Under the pieces are notes generated by a model. That model worked only from the letters and a program-made list of their open reading frames with translations, was not told the origin of the DNA and searched no databases. Below are positions 1 through 12,343 of a stretch of 48,584 bases of DNA, piece by piece; position 1 is the stretch's first letter, and the number at the start of each line of letters is the position of its first letter. The DNA comes from Dimargaris cristalligena (taxonomy: Eukaryota; Kickxellomycota; Dimargaritomycetes; Dimargaritales; Dimargaritaceae), in the NCBI GenBank assembly GCA_027576995.1, contig JANBQC010000167.1, forward strand, positions 1 to 48,584, given 5' to 3'. The position numbers and the translations under genes are program-made.

Positions 1-189
1 AAAAAAACTGGTTATACCAGAAAAAAAAGCCACTTCATACCCTGCATAATAATAATAATAGTGATATAATTAGTGTGGCTTATAGGGGGACAGTACACCT
101 TGCCACAGTGCTGTTTAATTGTACCTCAAGAGTGGCAATTTTCTCTACTAATCTGATAGAATGCACATATATTTGGTCATATACTGTTC

Positions 190-477
190 ATATAGTTGAA
201 ATTCGGCCCAGCCGTACAAGGTTTTAAATGATATGTGGATGGGAAAACAGGTGGGAGATCTATTTGGGAGAGGTTAAGTTGAGTTGTATAACAAAAAATC
301 CATTGGATGAATTAAATATAACTGGTTAAAAATAAATCTCCCATATATTATCACATAGACCTACTATTTAAACCCTTATACAGCTGGGCTGAATTTCACC
401 CATTTTCAACCAGTAGCATTTGCCTTATCCAATGGATTCTTCATTATACAGCCTGACTGAATCTCTCCCATATTTTA
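190..477. repeat. Nested pair of MITE-like inverted-repeat elements
   Basis: An outer element in reverse orientation is split into 190-262 and about 404-477. Between the halves lies a complete copy in forward orientation (about 263-403). The two outer halves, joined, match the intact copies at 6729 and 12950, including the internal junction around the word CCAGTA. The inner copy runs from a GGGAGAGGTTAAGTTGAG-like start through CTGTATAA-like and AATCCATTGGATGA words to an end reading GCTGGGCTGAATTTCACCCA. This arrangement is seen directly; the interpretation as one element inserted into another is inference. Confidence 0.75.
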
Positions 478-1286
478 CTCTGCCATTGAACTACCATTTT
501 GAAATAGCTGCAAGATAGTTAATGAAGATTACCAGGCAGATACTTAAGGCCTGTGTCTGAGAATAGGAAGACTAAGAGTCAGCTCTTTGTGCTTTTACAT
601 TCCCTTCCTAAACAAATCAATTTTATTTAGCCATATTGGAGCTACATGGAGTAGGAGGAGTCCACTTTAATACAGCCTTATTTCATGCTGGAAATTCACC
701 ACTATGGTGGTGAAAAAATGTCCCATTACAATCATACAGTCATGGTTGCACATAGCATACTATAAAGTAATGGGCTGGGTCTACTAGACACAGGCATAAG
801 TAGGAGCTTATTGCCAGCAGAAGGCAATACCAATGGCGGAAATGGTTGTGAAAGGTTTACAAATTTCTGCTTGATCTAAAATATGTAGATAAATAGCAGC
901 ATTAAATTGATCCATACACAGAAGCAATGTTGACCCACTGGGACTGGGGGGGCAGTGTGATTTACCCTGGTCCTATTGGGTTGACGAGATCCAGACCCTG
1001 GTTGGGAGTGTGGCCCTAATATCCAGTATGTGGGGTATTGGGGTTGGGAAGACCTCTCTGACAGTAAGATGAATGGTTGATAGTTGGATTGAAACATACA
1101 AAATATATTTTAGAATGTGAGTGATGATACATTTATAAATATAGAATTGGTATAAGTATTTGAGGTTGAATCAATATTAGACTCAGACCACAAATAAAAG
1201 TGCTACATTCATCTCCTCTAATACCTATATGTTCTCTGAAAATGCAAAAGCCAACTAATTTAAGAATACATATCTATAAACAGGTC

Positions 1287-1836
1287 TGTCACCTGAGTTA
1301 ACCACTCTTAGTCTGTCAAGAGTCCCGGGGATAGGCTTCTAATGGTAAGCAAGGCTTAGGCTTAGCCAAGTAGGCTACTAGCATTAGGGGGGGATTAGTA
1401 CTAACTAATAAAGGATGAGTGTAGGCTAATGTAAGGGATGTGCAGCAGGCACACTTACTGGCTGATGCAAGGGGTGAGCATATATAGAGTTTATTGGATA
1501 AACTGAAGGGGTAAGAACTAAGCTAAGGAACTGAACTGGTCCCAGAGGGGCCTAGTTATTTATATGTGGGGACTGCTCATAATGAGGGGTCCTTAAGAGC
1601 AATGGGATGACTAAAGAAGAGGTGAGGGGCAGGGCCTTGACTGGGGGGCTTGCATCTGGAAGACTCTACTAAGAGAGGAGGAATATTGGATCAATCAGTG
1701 GAGTATTGTATGAGAAGCATTGGGGCCTGGTCATAGTGGGTTATATAGCAAGGGGAGAGTAATATGGCACAATAAGGCAAGATCAAGCAGGATGATCAGT
1801 TATTCCCATATTTAGGGAGGATTAGGTGGGCTGACA
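1287..1836. mobile_element. Solo LTR-like dispersed repeat, copy 1
   Basis: A block of about 550 bp recurs with high similarity at 33648-34538. It starts TGTCACCTGAG and ends GTGGGCTGACA, so its ends form the short inverted repeat TGTCA/TGACA typical of long terminal repeats. It is flanked by AGGTC on the left and AGGCC on the right, a possible 5-bp target duplication with one mismatch. No gag or pol coding sequence adjoins it, so it would be a solo LTR. It could alternatively be another kind of dispersed repeat. Confidence 0.65.
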
Positions 1837-2706
1837 AGGCCTATACATTAATTCAATGGAATGTTTGGGAGGAAAGACTGTTACTATAAATAACAGATTA
1901 TCTGCTCGAGGTCGGGACTTGGGATAAGTATTACACTCTACATTATGCTCAGGGTTGTGTTCAGAATATGTGGGTTTAAATACGAGGAACTGCTCATTGG
2001 AATCAAAGGGTTTAGGGCCTGTCCATGTGGTTACCCATGAAGGGTCCTTTGTCAGCAACCACCTCTTCTGTTGAACAGAATCCTAATTCAGTGATAAAAT
2101 GTCCACCCCACAGTTTCAAAGCCAACATAATATTCCACCACCAGGCCCTGTGGTAACACCTACCCTGGGGCACTAAGGCCAACTCAGAAGAGGTTATATA
2201 AGATAAAACTGATATAACGATAGCTCTCCCCCAACCCTGCATTTTGCAGCATCTCGAATTTATATTGCTACTGGTCGAAGTATCTAATGTCCCCAAGTTT
2301 CAGTGAAATATAAATTTTTGAAACGGAGGTTCAATCGTATGCCCTTTTAAACATGGATTTTCCTATAATATCTTCACCCATTACATTTTATTTGGACATG
2401 CATTATGCCGGATTGTTGGCGGCCTGTAGCTATATCTGCCTAGTTTATCGTTTGCGCCACCATAGTTAAACTATATTATAATTGAAGTTCCACCCAGCTG
2501 TATTGCGAGACATATTTCCTTCTGCAATGAATCTTGTCAGTTAAAAATAAACTGACCACTGGTATAGGTTAAGGAGGTTTGGGGCTTTAACATTATAGTT
2601 TAAGTATTAAATAGGAATAATAGAATCTTCAGTAAAAGTGGGTGGGTTTATAAGCACATTCGATATTTTACAAAATAGATTGATGCCGTGAAAAATATGT
2701 ATTGAA
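1837..2706. other. Repeat-flanking spacer, no supported gene
   Basis: This 870-bp stretch lies between the LTR-like repeat and the F-box gene. Two overlapping minus-strand open frames (about 1822-2058 and 2012-2296) are present, without recognisable domains and with AT-rich codon use unlike the gene that follows. They may be decayed retroelement coding sequence next to the LTR, but I could not recognise a conserved motif. The rest is AT-rich with no visible feature. Confidence 0.4.
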
Positions 2707-4119
2707 TCACCGTAAAAGTAAGATGCTTGGATACTCCCTTTTAAATCGATAGGTGAGATCAACTGAGTTTAGGTCGACGCGCAACTCGCGAAGATTGGGC
2801 AGCCGCATAACTACCTTTGTTAATGATTCCCAGGGACAACTGGACTTTTTGATACTAAACGATAAAAGGGACGGGCTGTAAAAATGTATATCGAGGAGTT
2901 TGGTTAGTGTGGTAAGATTACGGTTGCGAATATTAAGAGTTTGTAGATTAGAACACTTTGAAATAACCAAGGCATAGGTAGGGGCATGATCGGCAAATTT
3001 GTATAAGGATAATTCACGGAGCTGAGGAAAAAACTGGACAATTAGGGAGCCTAGTTCGGGGATCATGTCATGGTCCGCAATGTACTGGTTGGTGAGAGTC
3101 AAGGCGGTAATGCGGGGCCAAGGTTGTCCAAAAAAACGACGCAGGGCAAGCTGTTTACTGGGTGTGAGGGGGGAATAGCCCACATCAAAATCGATGTTAA
3201 TATGCTCCAGGTGAGGAAAATCGGTCGAAAGCAAATTTCCCAGGTCCCGAAAATGGTGGGGCCCTCGACCACAGGCCAAACCTAGGGATATTAAGTGACG
3301 GAAAACGGGCAAATGGGGCTCAAACAGAACGCCAATTTTCCAGGGGCCGAGGTGCAGAGCCAGGTGGGTTAGGCGCGAGAAACGGCTTACCAGCGTTTGG
3401 TAAAGCTCTTCATCTGGTGAAGCCACATAGAGTGTCAGCCGCCGCAGTCCGGTAAAAGGGACCAAGAATTGTAAAATTAGGTCCGTATCCACCGTAGACG
3501 CGATAGTACTGAAATTGAGACTCTGAATACGGCCAAGCCGAGCCAGTACCAAATCGGTCAGATGCTGCTTCGCAAGGGCCCGGTAGGCCTGGTGGGGTTG
3601 AAATTCGGCTAAACCAAAGTAAATCGACAGTTCCCGGAGGGGGCGGGAAAGGTAGGCCAAACAGCCGGCAACTTCTGGCCAGTGGGCCTGGTTTCTTAAT
3701 AAAAGATTGAAATGGTTCAGCTTTGGCACTGCATTAAAGATTGACCGAACATCATGGAGCCAGGCCTCCGAGATATCGCAGTCGAGACGGATGTTGATAT
3801 AGCGGAGGCTAGGCCGGTACGTTTGGATAAACCGAGTCAAGGAACTGAAAAGTGGTAGCAATAATCCCATCTCCAGTCTGACCTGGAAATGGGAGGTTAC
3901 CATGGGGAAGAGAGCACGACAAACCACGGCCAGTCGAAGTTGCTCCAGGGTGTCGAGATGCCGGATAACGCGACCACTCAAGTCATGCGAAGGGTGAAAA
4001 AGCCATAGTAACAAGTCTAGTCCGGGCGAGTGAATGTCGACAGGTTTCCTCGCATACGCTGTGAATTGAACTGTGGGTAGCTGATTAGAAAGTGCGACAA
4101 TACACACATGCGAAGTCAT
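2707..4119 (-). CDS. F-box / leucine-rich-repeat-like protein
   Basis: The 470-residue single-exon product has an F-box-like segment near residues 42-80: a hydrophobic helix with HLDTLEQLRLAVVCRALFP, matching the usual pattern of leucines, VCR and a following large hydrophobic residue. The rest is a chain of 25-30-residue units rich in spaced leucines (for example LTLYVASP, LTHLALHL, LRELSLYKF, LQTLNIRN, LRELRVDLN), as in the LRR half of F-box proteins. By family, such proteins join substrates to an SCF (Skp1-cullin) ubiquitin ligase; the substrate is unknown. The conventional LPxEI start of an F-box is degenerate and about 40 residues precede it, so a short upstream exon or different start is possible. 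The family assignment rests on pattern only. Confidence 0.7.
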   Translation of the reverse strand: MTSHVCIVALSNQLPTVQFTAYARKPVDIHSPGLDLLLWLFHPSHDLSGRVIRHLDTLEQLRLAVVCRALFPMVTSHFQVRLEMGLLLPLFSSLTRFIQTYRPSLRYINIRLDCDISEAWLHDVRSIFNAVPKLNHFNLLLRNQAHWPEVAGCLAYLSRPLRELSIYFGLAEFQPHQAYRALAKQHLTDLVLARLGRIQSLNFSTIASTVDTDLILQFLVPFTGLRRLTLYVASPDEELYQTLVSRFSRLTHLALHLGPWKIGVLFEPHLPVFRHLISLGLACGRGPHHFRDLGNLLSTDFPHLEHINIDFDVGYSPLTPSKQLALRRFFGQPWPRITALTLTNQYIADHDMIPELGSLIVQFFPQLRELSLYKFADHAPTYALVISKCSNLQTLNIRNRNLTTLTKLLDIHFYSPSLLSFSIKKSSCPWESLTKVVMRLPNLRELRVDLNSVDLTYRFKREYPSILLLR

Positions 4120-7100
4120 GGTGAAGGGATTGTTTCTGGCCTGAATATAATAGAATGTAAAATTATAAGGGGTGAGGAAGAAAAGGGCCTAGTGGGGACT
4201 ATAGGGGAGTCTAGCCAGGGTATATATCCCTGGGTCCTATGGGGCCATTTATCCACCTCTGTCCATAAATAAATATCGGGATAAATTACAGTTGGTCATT
4301 CCACCAATGTACCTCCAGTCGGTGTGACCAGAACTGGTCCTAGTGAGAATTCTTTGATGAGCGCCTCCAAAAAATAGGAGGCGCGATAAATTGTCTATAC
4401 ACCAAGGCCATGTGGTTCACTACTCCAACCTTTTATGGCCTGTTCATTTGTACACGCCAGGTGGGGAAGGTGCGGCTCAATCGGAATGTACTTGAATAAC
4501 CTATGCAGCGTCTATATCGCAACAGAGCCTCACTGGATTTTTATCCTCAACATCACGGCCACGTTAGCTGCACGACAGTCCAGCACGTCCATGAGCTCTT
4601 AAAGTGTAGTAGAGGTGTTTTGAGCTTCGAGGCTATATTCTAAATTAAAATTAGCCAGTAGGCCATTGGGTTGGTGAATGCTATATTAAACCTTGTTGCT
4701 TATTATATGTCTCCTCTGACCGGAGTTGCTTGGTTGATAACTCCATTGGCCTGCTAACCAGATAAATATACACTAAAAAAATAACGAGCAATTGGAGTGT
4801 AGCTATTTCCTCAAAGATAAAACTTAAATATCGCGCCCTCGAGTAAAAGAACATTTAATATCAACCCATTTACATCCCAGCTCCTAGACTAGTAATGTTC
4901 CTCCTCAGCTTTATAAATTGTTGGTTTTTAAGTAGACTTCAGTCGGAAACATTAGGCATTGGAATAACCGGGGATATATCCGTAGCAATTGCAGATACGG
5001 TACGAAAGGACGGATGTCTTGTCATTCCTGTGGTGCTCTCAAGTGCTTAGATGTTTGAGCTGATAGAACTCGATAATATTAAAGCAGTACACTCAAATAT
5101 CGACAAACCCCCATATTATTAGATACCTACTATTATTATAATTGTCTAGTAATCAATCAGCAAGAAACTATCTTAAAGATTCGTTGTGCGAAGCCTTATG
5201 TTCACAGCTATAATTAGACTTGATCAGTAAGAGATTAAAAATACACTTACGATATCTAGGGTACTACTTTGATCTCGGTCCGGACAGGCATTGGTCTTTC
5301 AAAAGCAAAAATTAAAGCGATTCTAACCCGGGGGGAGGGGTGAGGTCGGGTGATGCGATAGGCTACCTTATGCGATAAAAAGGAGTGCCTACGAGCCCAG
5401 AGAAGCGGGTGAGATCACCCCATCTTAAATTGCTGTGCATTTGCCACCTGGGACTGTGTCCTGTAAAATGAATTCTAACGACCCCAATGTGAAAACCCCG
5501 AACCCTTTATTAAAACGATATCGGAACTAAACTAAGGCCTTGCTATTGTAACCGAGTGGGCCGAGTAGGGCCAAGAACTATAGGTGAAATAATTAAAGGA
5601 TGCCGAGTGGGGCAGGTAGATAAATAATAATTTAAACGAGTTGAAATTGAAAGTAAGTATTTATTTCTAAGACAAGGAACGATAGCTGGCCACTCGGGTC
5701 GGTATATTTTATTCCTCCTGGATGAGGTACTGCTCTTGTACCGTTGGGGGGAGGGTGTCCTCTTCCATTGGGGGGGTTGGCCTGTCTCCGCCATAGTCCC
5801 GTGGGTCTTCCTCCCTCGGGGAGGAGTTACTGTGGGGGAGATCAGCCTCCATCCTATGGGGGGGGGAGGCCTCTTCCGGCTGCATTATAGCACTTCCCCC
5901 ACCACACGAAACGATGCTGCACCTTCGGGTTATACTAAGCGACTAGATTTACGATTATATTTGTTTTATTATCAACAATTTTTTTCCCAGAAATTCCCTA
6001 GGTTAAGACGGCTTCCTTTGCAGCCCCTCCTCCAACTTCAGCACTAAGCATAATACTGCCACTACTCAAGAATCCGATGGTATGAAGATACAATAGCGAA
6101 GTTCTATACAGGTGAAATAGTGTATCAGCCTACATGTGCTGCATGTATGTTCATAGTTCGCTCGGTATTCTGAATAATCCTAGCATCTAATACTTGGCTT
6201 TTTGGGGCTTCTTATATGCTTACATTGAAGACAGAACTTTCTATTACCACTGGTTATAGGAACCCCCTACTTGGTGACGTCCGTATGGCATCCTGATCAC
6301 CGAGGCTTTGGTCTACTACCCTCATAGACAGGTTATGAGTTAGGCTCATAATAGTAGTACATATACTCCTTTTGTTAGGGTGATATATGCCTCTCCGACC
6401 ATATAATTATAGAGTATGTGCTAGATACGGGGTTGCTTAATACCCCATATACTTTGTATCTAGGGTTTACAACTTAATCCGACCCCGGTAACTGAATCTG
6501 CCCTAATGAAAACACTGTACTCTTAGCACTCAATTAAATGCTAGTCTAGGTGCCTTTTGCCCCGCAATATTCGGGGCCAATAAAGTAGGGAATGGTTGTG
6601 AGCTGTCAGCTAAAAAGGTGCAGTTTTAGGATGGAGGCGATCAGTCCACCCAGGTCCCTGGAGAAGATGTTATGCTCGAGCCAAAGTGAATAGGCCACTA
6701 GGGTTCGATCGAGATTCTTTACGGTACAATATGGGTAAAATTCAGCTCAGCTATATAAGGGTTTACATTATATGTGTATGGGAGAATATATGGGAAATGT
6801 ATTTTTGGCTAGTAATATTGGCCTTACCTAATGGATTTTTCGTTATACAGCTTGGATGAACTTCTCCCATATTATTGGAACACTAGTCTACTCTGTGGTG
6901 AGGTATTTGAAGAGCCAATGATAGTAGTATACCAAATGGGAGAGAGAGGGCGGAGGATATGTCAATATTGACAGGTGTGTAACAACCTCATAGGGCCCCA
7001 TTTACCCGGAAACGATTCGCTGGACCGACCTGCCATGGGAATGCTCCGGCCACTTTGGTTGAAACTAGGTTACTTTGGATTGACACTGCTGACTAAAAAC

Positions 7101-9350
7101 AGCTCAATATAAACCAAACTCGTTCATATCCCGCCACCATGGGCAGTATAATATACCTCTGGGGTTTTGTATTGAGACCTCGTTGGTGGAACTCGACGGT
7201 CTTATTGGTCCATGTACCCTATTAATCTAAATAACCTCAGTCTCACGCAGACCTATTCACCAGCATGCGGCTATAGAATGCCACTCCTCTGGTGTGACTT
7301 AGTACATAGATAGAGATCCCTTTTGGTCTTATACTATGTACCAGGTGAGAATGACTATCCGAAACCTCACAGCTTTACTTTGACCAATACCGCGGGTGGC
7401 CATTGGCACGAACGGTTGGTGTTCCTTTCCGGGTGCTGATGCCGTACGTAATTAAATATTGCCAATGCCCAGCGTCTCCCATTCCCGATGATTCTTTAGG
7501 TCTTTTAGGGGATTAATGAGTGTGGGTAATTTGGAACCGTGGTTCCCAGCGCAACAACTACCCCTAGACGTCGCTATGTAACCATTTTTAGATGGCTTTA
7601 CTGGGACTATTAGTTGGCTTCTTCCAATCGCGTAACCCTTAAGTCACACACACTAGTGGACAAGTGGGGGACAGCTTTGAGCAAGTTCGGTGTCTACCAA
7701 TATAAAATCACACGCCCCACTTGAGTCGTCCATTTATTAAGCAATGTACCTCTATATATCCTCAGAAACTCCCATGATCCTCGCATCGGGAATGCTACCT
7801 GTGGAAACCCCCGTTCTCTCGGTGCAACCAAGTGATCCGTAACTTTAGACGTGGGACTCGCAGCCGGGACTGGCCCCTGATAGAGTGTTCTTGAGACAAA
7901 CTAGTTCGCCGGATCCATCTCTTCCGCAGGAATTCTCAATAGCCAGTCTAGGTGGCTTACTGGCGTGAACCACCCTATACGATAGGACAACTGATCTATA
8001 GGGACGGGAATGGTCGGGAGGTAAGAAGCCAATCCCCCCTTTCCCGCCGTCTGAACCCCATTTGGCCCATGACGTCCCCGGCGGAAAGTCTCAGGTAATG
8101 ATTTATCTGCAACCGGTTTTGTTGCCCCCGATGCCATGAATAGCCAGCAATGCGCGACTGCTCTTTCATCATACTCTGGAAGGCACCTCTTGGGAAAGAG
8201 GGTTTTACATGCTTGATGAAAGGCAGCGACATCCATCATCTCCATTTAGCAGCTCCTTTACTATAAAACTAGAGGAGGGCCTGCCATCTCCTGGCTCCGC
8301 TGATTCACGTTTACCTTGTTTATCTGACATCTCCGACCATTTTATTGAGTACCCCACCACGACTATTATACACCGTCCCCCCTCCCAATTGCGCGGGTCT
8401 ATTTAGCACTTACCTATATACCTGGTGACTGTCGTCAAGTATTAGGGCCGGCTCATTTACATATTTTGTTGAATATAATTGCGTCCGTATTACTTCGCTA
8501 AAGTCGCACGGCGCTTGTTACCCGCTCGGAGATTCTGCCTCACTTAATACCATTAGCTGCCCTTTGCGAATACCCTATAGTGTCTACAATTTCTTTACTG
8601 GTCGATCATGGCAAACTCCAACGCACCACCTTCTAAGCTGAACATTCTGGCTGAAAGCCGGGTGTTCCAAGGTACCTCGGTGCCTCCCTGTAAGTTCATT
8701 TAGCCATACCAAATCAAACATACGTATACGGCTCCAGTGGCGTCATCATTCGCCTTCCCCACGCTCCTTACCTATTGGTTACCAAAGGCCTAGGGCGTGT
8801 CATAAATAGACAGAAACCCTTCACTTCAAAAGGCCCGCTGCCGCCTTGCGTATTATCATTTTCTGGTATATTTGAAGGAGGTTTGATTTTATGGTGCCGT
8901 ACAGGCTGCACTGGTCACATAGCACCTGCAGTCTGGCCAACTGACCCGACTTGGTCGTTTAACCGGCGTGTATCTAATTAATATTAACTGAGTGGAGGGG
9001 GTTATCTCAACCATCTTCACTGCGCCACGGGAAAGGGAAGGAGGGGGGATGAGGAATTACTATGGGGTAATAATATCCGCCTATCCCTATTTTTTCTTGC
9101 CCCGGCTGCTCCCGGCCCCGGGGCCCTGGGAAAAAGGGTACACTGCCTTGTTCTCTACCCTGTGTTAACCGCGTCAACCTGGCTGGTGTGACTTGCTGGT
9201 TACTACTTAATACCCCTCCAAGCTTCTCTCTATTTCCCTCCCAAGATAACTTACCGTACCTCCTTCCCCTTATCCCTCTCAACACTTGTTGCACTCTGAC
9301 TTACATATCCCACTCCCTACCTCTGCCTTATTCTACTTTTTCTATTTACC
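4120..9350. other. 5.2-kb gene-poor spacer
   Basis: No ORF here has convincing composition or a domain. The longest frame, 114 codons on the minus strand at 7901-8245, overlaps open frames in other phases and resembles nothing I know. A G-rich stretch with short poly-G tracts occurs near 5745-5870. The only structured element seen is the MITE-like copy at 6729-6873. The last few hundred bases, which become pyrimidine-rich (about 9180-9350), are probably promoter and 5' leader of the glycogen phosphorylase gene. Confidence 0.5.
6729..6873 (-). repeat. MITE-like inverted-repeat element, reverse orientation
   Basis: About 145 bp with imperfect terminal inverted repeats: ATATGGGTAAAATTCAGCTC at the left end and the complement-type GGATGAACTTCTCCCATAT at the right. 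Internal words shared with other copies are ACATTATATGTGTATGGGAG and CTAATGGATTTTTCGTTATA. It is intact in the order seen elsewhere and carries no ORF. Confidence 0.75.
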
Positions 9351-12343
9351 ATGTCCTCAGCCCCTTTCGGACCCGGGTCCATGACCATGCCCGGCCTTCT
9401 CCGCCACAACAGTCTCGAAGGCGGTGTCGCCAAAACCAAGATTGGTAAACTCATGGAGGAGTTTGACAAGACCGAAGAGCCCGCCGGTAAGTTGGTTGAC
9501 GCAAAACCTAGAGCTGGTATCCCCTTTTATCGGCCCCTACTACCTTACTCTGTTCCTCAAAAAATGCCAAGGGCCTCGGCAGTCTCTTGCTGCGAGTACC
9601 TTGCGGGTGGTGCCTGATGTTCGGAGAGATATTCACACTATATTAGCCACGTGCTTTTCTACCTATCTACCACCACTACTCTGATATAGACGTCCCAAAT
9701 ATCCAGAAGGCGATTATTCGCCATTTGAGTACTACCATGGTCAAGATACCCCGCCAGGTCGACTCTTTGGCCACCTACCTAGCCTCAGCCTATTCCGTGC
9801 GTGACCGGCTTATCCAGAAGTGGAACGAAACCCAGGAGTACCACGAACGTCTGCAGGTCAAGCGGGTCTACTACATGTCCATGGAGTTCCTGCTAGGTCG
9901 ATCCCTGGACAACTCCCTGCTCGCCTTAGGTCTCAAGAAGGTGTATTCAAGTAAGTGGAGTTAGCGGTGCTACCCAGTACGTGACCTCGTAGATTACACG
10001 GTTTGGTTATACCCAGTGGCTATCTGGAGTAAGCCGCAGTTGGCTATTGTTTTATAACGGATATCAGTTATGCGACCATGTCCTCGCATGGGGTTACCCA
10101 AGGATACCACCTCTAATGATACCCCTACACCACTTATTTGTATTATCGCTTTGGTTCAAACAGATTGTCTTGAGGGCCTCGGCTTTAATATGGAGGACTG
10201 TCTGGAGGAGGAACTCAACGCCGGCTTAGGTAACGGTGGCCTGGGCCGCCTGGCTGCTTGTTACGTTGATTCCCTGGCCACCATGGACTACCCCGGCTGG
10301 GGTTATGGGCTCCGGTACGAATACGGCATGTTTAAGCAGAAGATTGTCGATGGATACCAGAAGGAAGTTCCCGACAATTGGCTTGCCGATCCCAACCCCT
10401 GGGAATTGCCCCGCCCCGACATTTGCTACCCGGTCCGCTTCTACGGACATGTCACCAATTCCCATGACGCCAATGGGACGGAACGGCATGTCTGGGAGGG
10501 CGGCCAGGTGTTCGAGGCCATGGCCTACGACGTACCCGTCCCCGGCTACGACACTAACAACGTCACCAACATTCGCCTCTGGAGCTGTAAGAAAAGCGAC
10601 CTGTTCGACCTAGGTGCCTTCAACGACGGCCATTACGAACACGCCATGTCCTCCAAGTTACAGGCCGAAAACTTAACGGCCGTCCTGTACCCCAACGATA
10701 ACCACATGGTGGGCAAAGAACTCCGTCTGAAGCAGGAGTTCCTGTTCGCCAGTGCCACGCTGCAGGACATCATCGCCCGGTTCAAGAAGACCGGCCGGCC
10801 CTGGCCCGACTTCCCGAAGCTGGTGGCCATTCAGCTCAACGACACCCACCCGACCCTGGGGGTTCCCGAACTGCAGCGCCTTCTGGTCGACGAAGAGGGG
10901 CTCACTTGGGACGAGGCCTGGGACATTGTCAACCGCACCTTCAGCTTCACGAACCACACGGTGCTCCCGGAAGCTATGGAGCGCTGGCCGGTGCCCATGC
11001 TGGAGAAGATTCTGCCGCGCCACATGAGTATCATCTACGACATGAACCTCTTCTTCCTTCAGAAGGTCGAGAAGAAGTTCCCCAACGACCGGGACCTGTT
11101 GCGCCGGATTTCGGCCATTGAGGAGGGATCCCCCCAGAATGTGCGCATGGCCTTCCTGGCCTGTATCGCGTCCCACACCGTCAACGGGGTGGCGGAGATT
11201 CACTCGAATATCATCAAAAAAACTATTTTCCGGGACTTTATCCCGTACTTCGGCAGCGAAAAGTTCGTCAATAAGACCAATGGTATTGCGCCCCGCCGCT
11301 GGCTCCACCAGGCCAATCCCCAGCTGAGCGCTTTAATCACCGAAGTGGTGGGCGACAAGAGTTGGATCAAAGATTTGCGCCTGCTTAAACAACTCGAAGA
11401 CCGTATTGGGGACCGTGACTTTGAACAGCGCTGGATGACCATTAAACTGGATAACAAGCGCCGCCTCGCAGCCTACATTGAGAAGGTGTGTCAAATCAAG
11501 GTAAATCCCGAGGCCTTCTTCGACGTTCAGGTCAAGCGTATCCACGAGTATAAGCGCCAGTTCATGAACATTCTGGGCGTCATCCACCGCTACAATACCC
11601 TCCGGGCGATGTCGGAAACCCGCCGTAAGAACGAAACCCCGCGCGTGGTCATTTTCAGTGGCAAAGCTGCTTCGGGCTACTACATTGCCAAACTGATCAT
11701 CAAGCTGATTAACAGTGTCGCAGCCGTGGTCAACGAGGACCCGGCCATTGGTGACTTGCTCAAGGTGGTCTTCATCCCCGACTACAACGTGTCGGTGGCC
11801 GAAGTCATTATCCCGGCCAGCGACATTTCGCAGCACATTTCCACGGCGGGTACCGAAGCCTCGGGCACATCCAACATGAAATTTGTCCTCAACGGCGGCG
11901 TGATTCTGGGCACGGTGGACGGTGCCAACGTGGAAATCTGCGAAGAAATCGGTGAGGACAATATCTTCAACTTCGGCTGTTTGGCCGACGAAGTGGAAGA
12001 CTTCCGCCATACCCAACGCTACCGCCCGGTCTCCATCCACCCGTCGCTCAAGAATGTCCTCACGTCCATTGAGAGTGGGACCTTTGGCGATCCCGGCGTG
12101 TTCGCCCCGCTGCTGGAAACCCTGCGTTCCGGCGGTGACGTGTACTTGATTTCCATCGATTTCCCCTCGTATCTGGAGGCACTGAAGGCCGTGGACCGCG
12201 CGTACCGCGATCCTAACGCTTGGGTGGCCCGCTCCATCCGTTGTACTGCCCACCTGGCCAAATTCTCCTCCGACCGGGCTATTCATGAATATGCCACCGA
12301 GATTTGGAATGTTAAGCCCTGCCCCGTACCGTCTAAACCCTAA
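9351..12343 (+). CDS. GPH1: Glycogen phosphorylase (GT35 family)
   Basis: This enzyme releases glucose-1-phosphate from glycogen alpha-1,4 chains using phosphate and PLP, in the cytosol. I model three exons: 9351-9486, 9690-9950 and 10164-12343, giving 858 residues, close to the 840-900 usual in the family. Both introns have GTAAGT donors and TAG/CAG acceptors and keep phase (joins ...EEPADVPNIQ and ...KKVYSNCLEGLG). Diagnostic motifs are VKRVYYMSMEFLLGRSL, AGLGNGGLGRLAACYVDSLA, IQLNDTHPTLGVPELQRLL, FTNHTVLPEAMERWP, VQVKRIHEYKRQ and the PLP-binding EASGTSNMKF, whose lysine is about residue 705. The N-terminal tail contains RHNSL, with Ser21 in an R-x-x-S context, a possible kinase site; yeast Gph1 is controlled by N-terminal phosphorylation. 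Long open frames on the opposite strand (10673-11308, 11333-12286) are by-products of GC-rich third positions. Confidence 0.97.

Noticed and set aside
7901..8245. Minus-strand 114-codon frame
   Set aside because: No recognisable domain, with two other open frames across the same interval and no sign of codon preference.
10673..12286. Long minus-strand open frames of 211 and 317 codons
   Set aside because: They lie opposite the glycogen phosphorylase exon and arise from its GC-rich third codon positions; the plus-strand protein is unmistakable.
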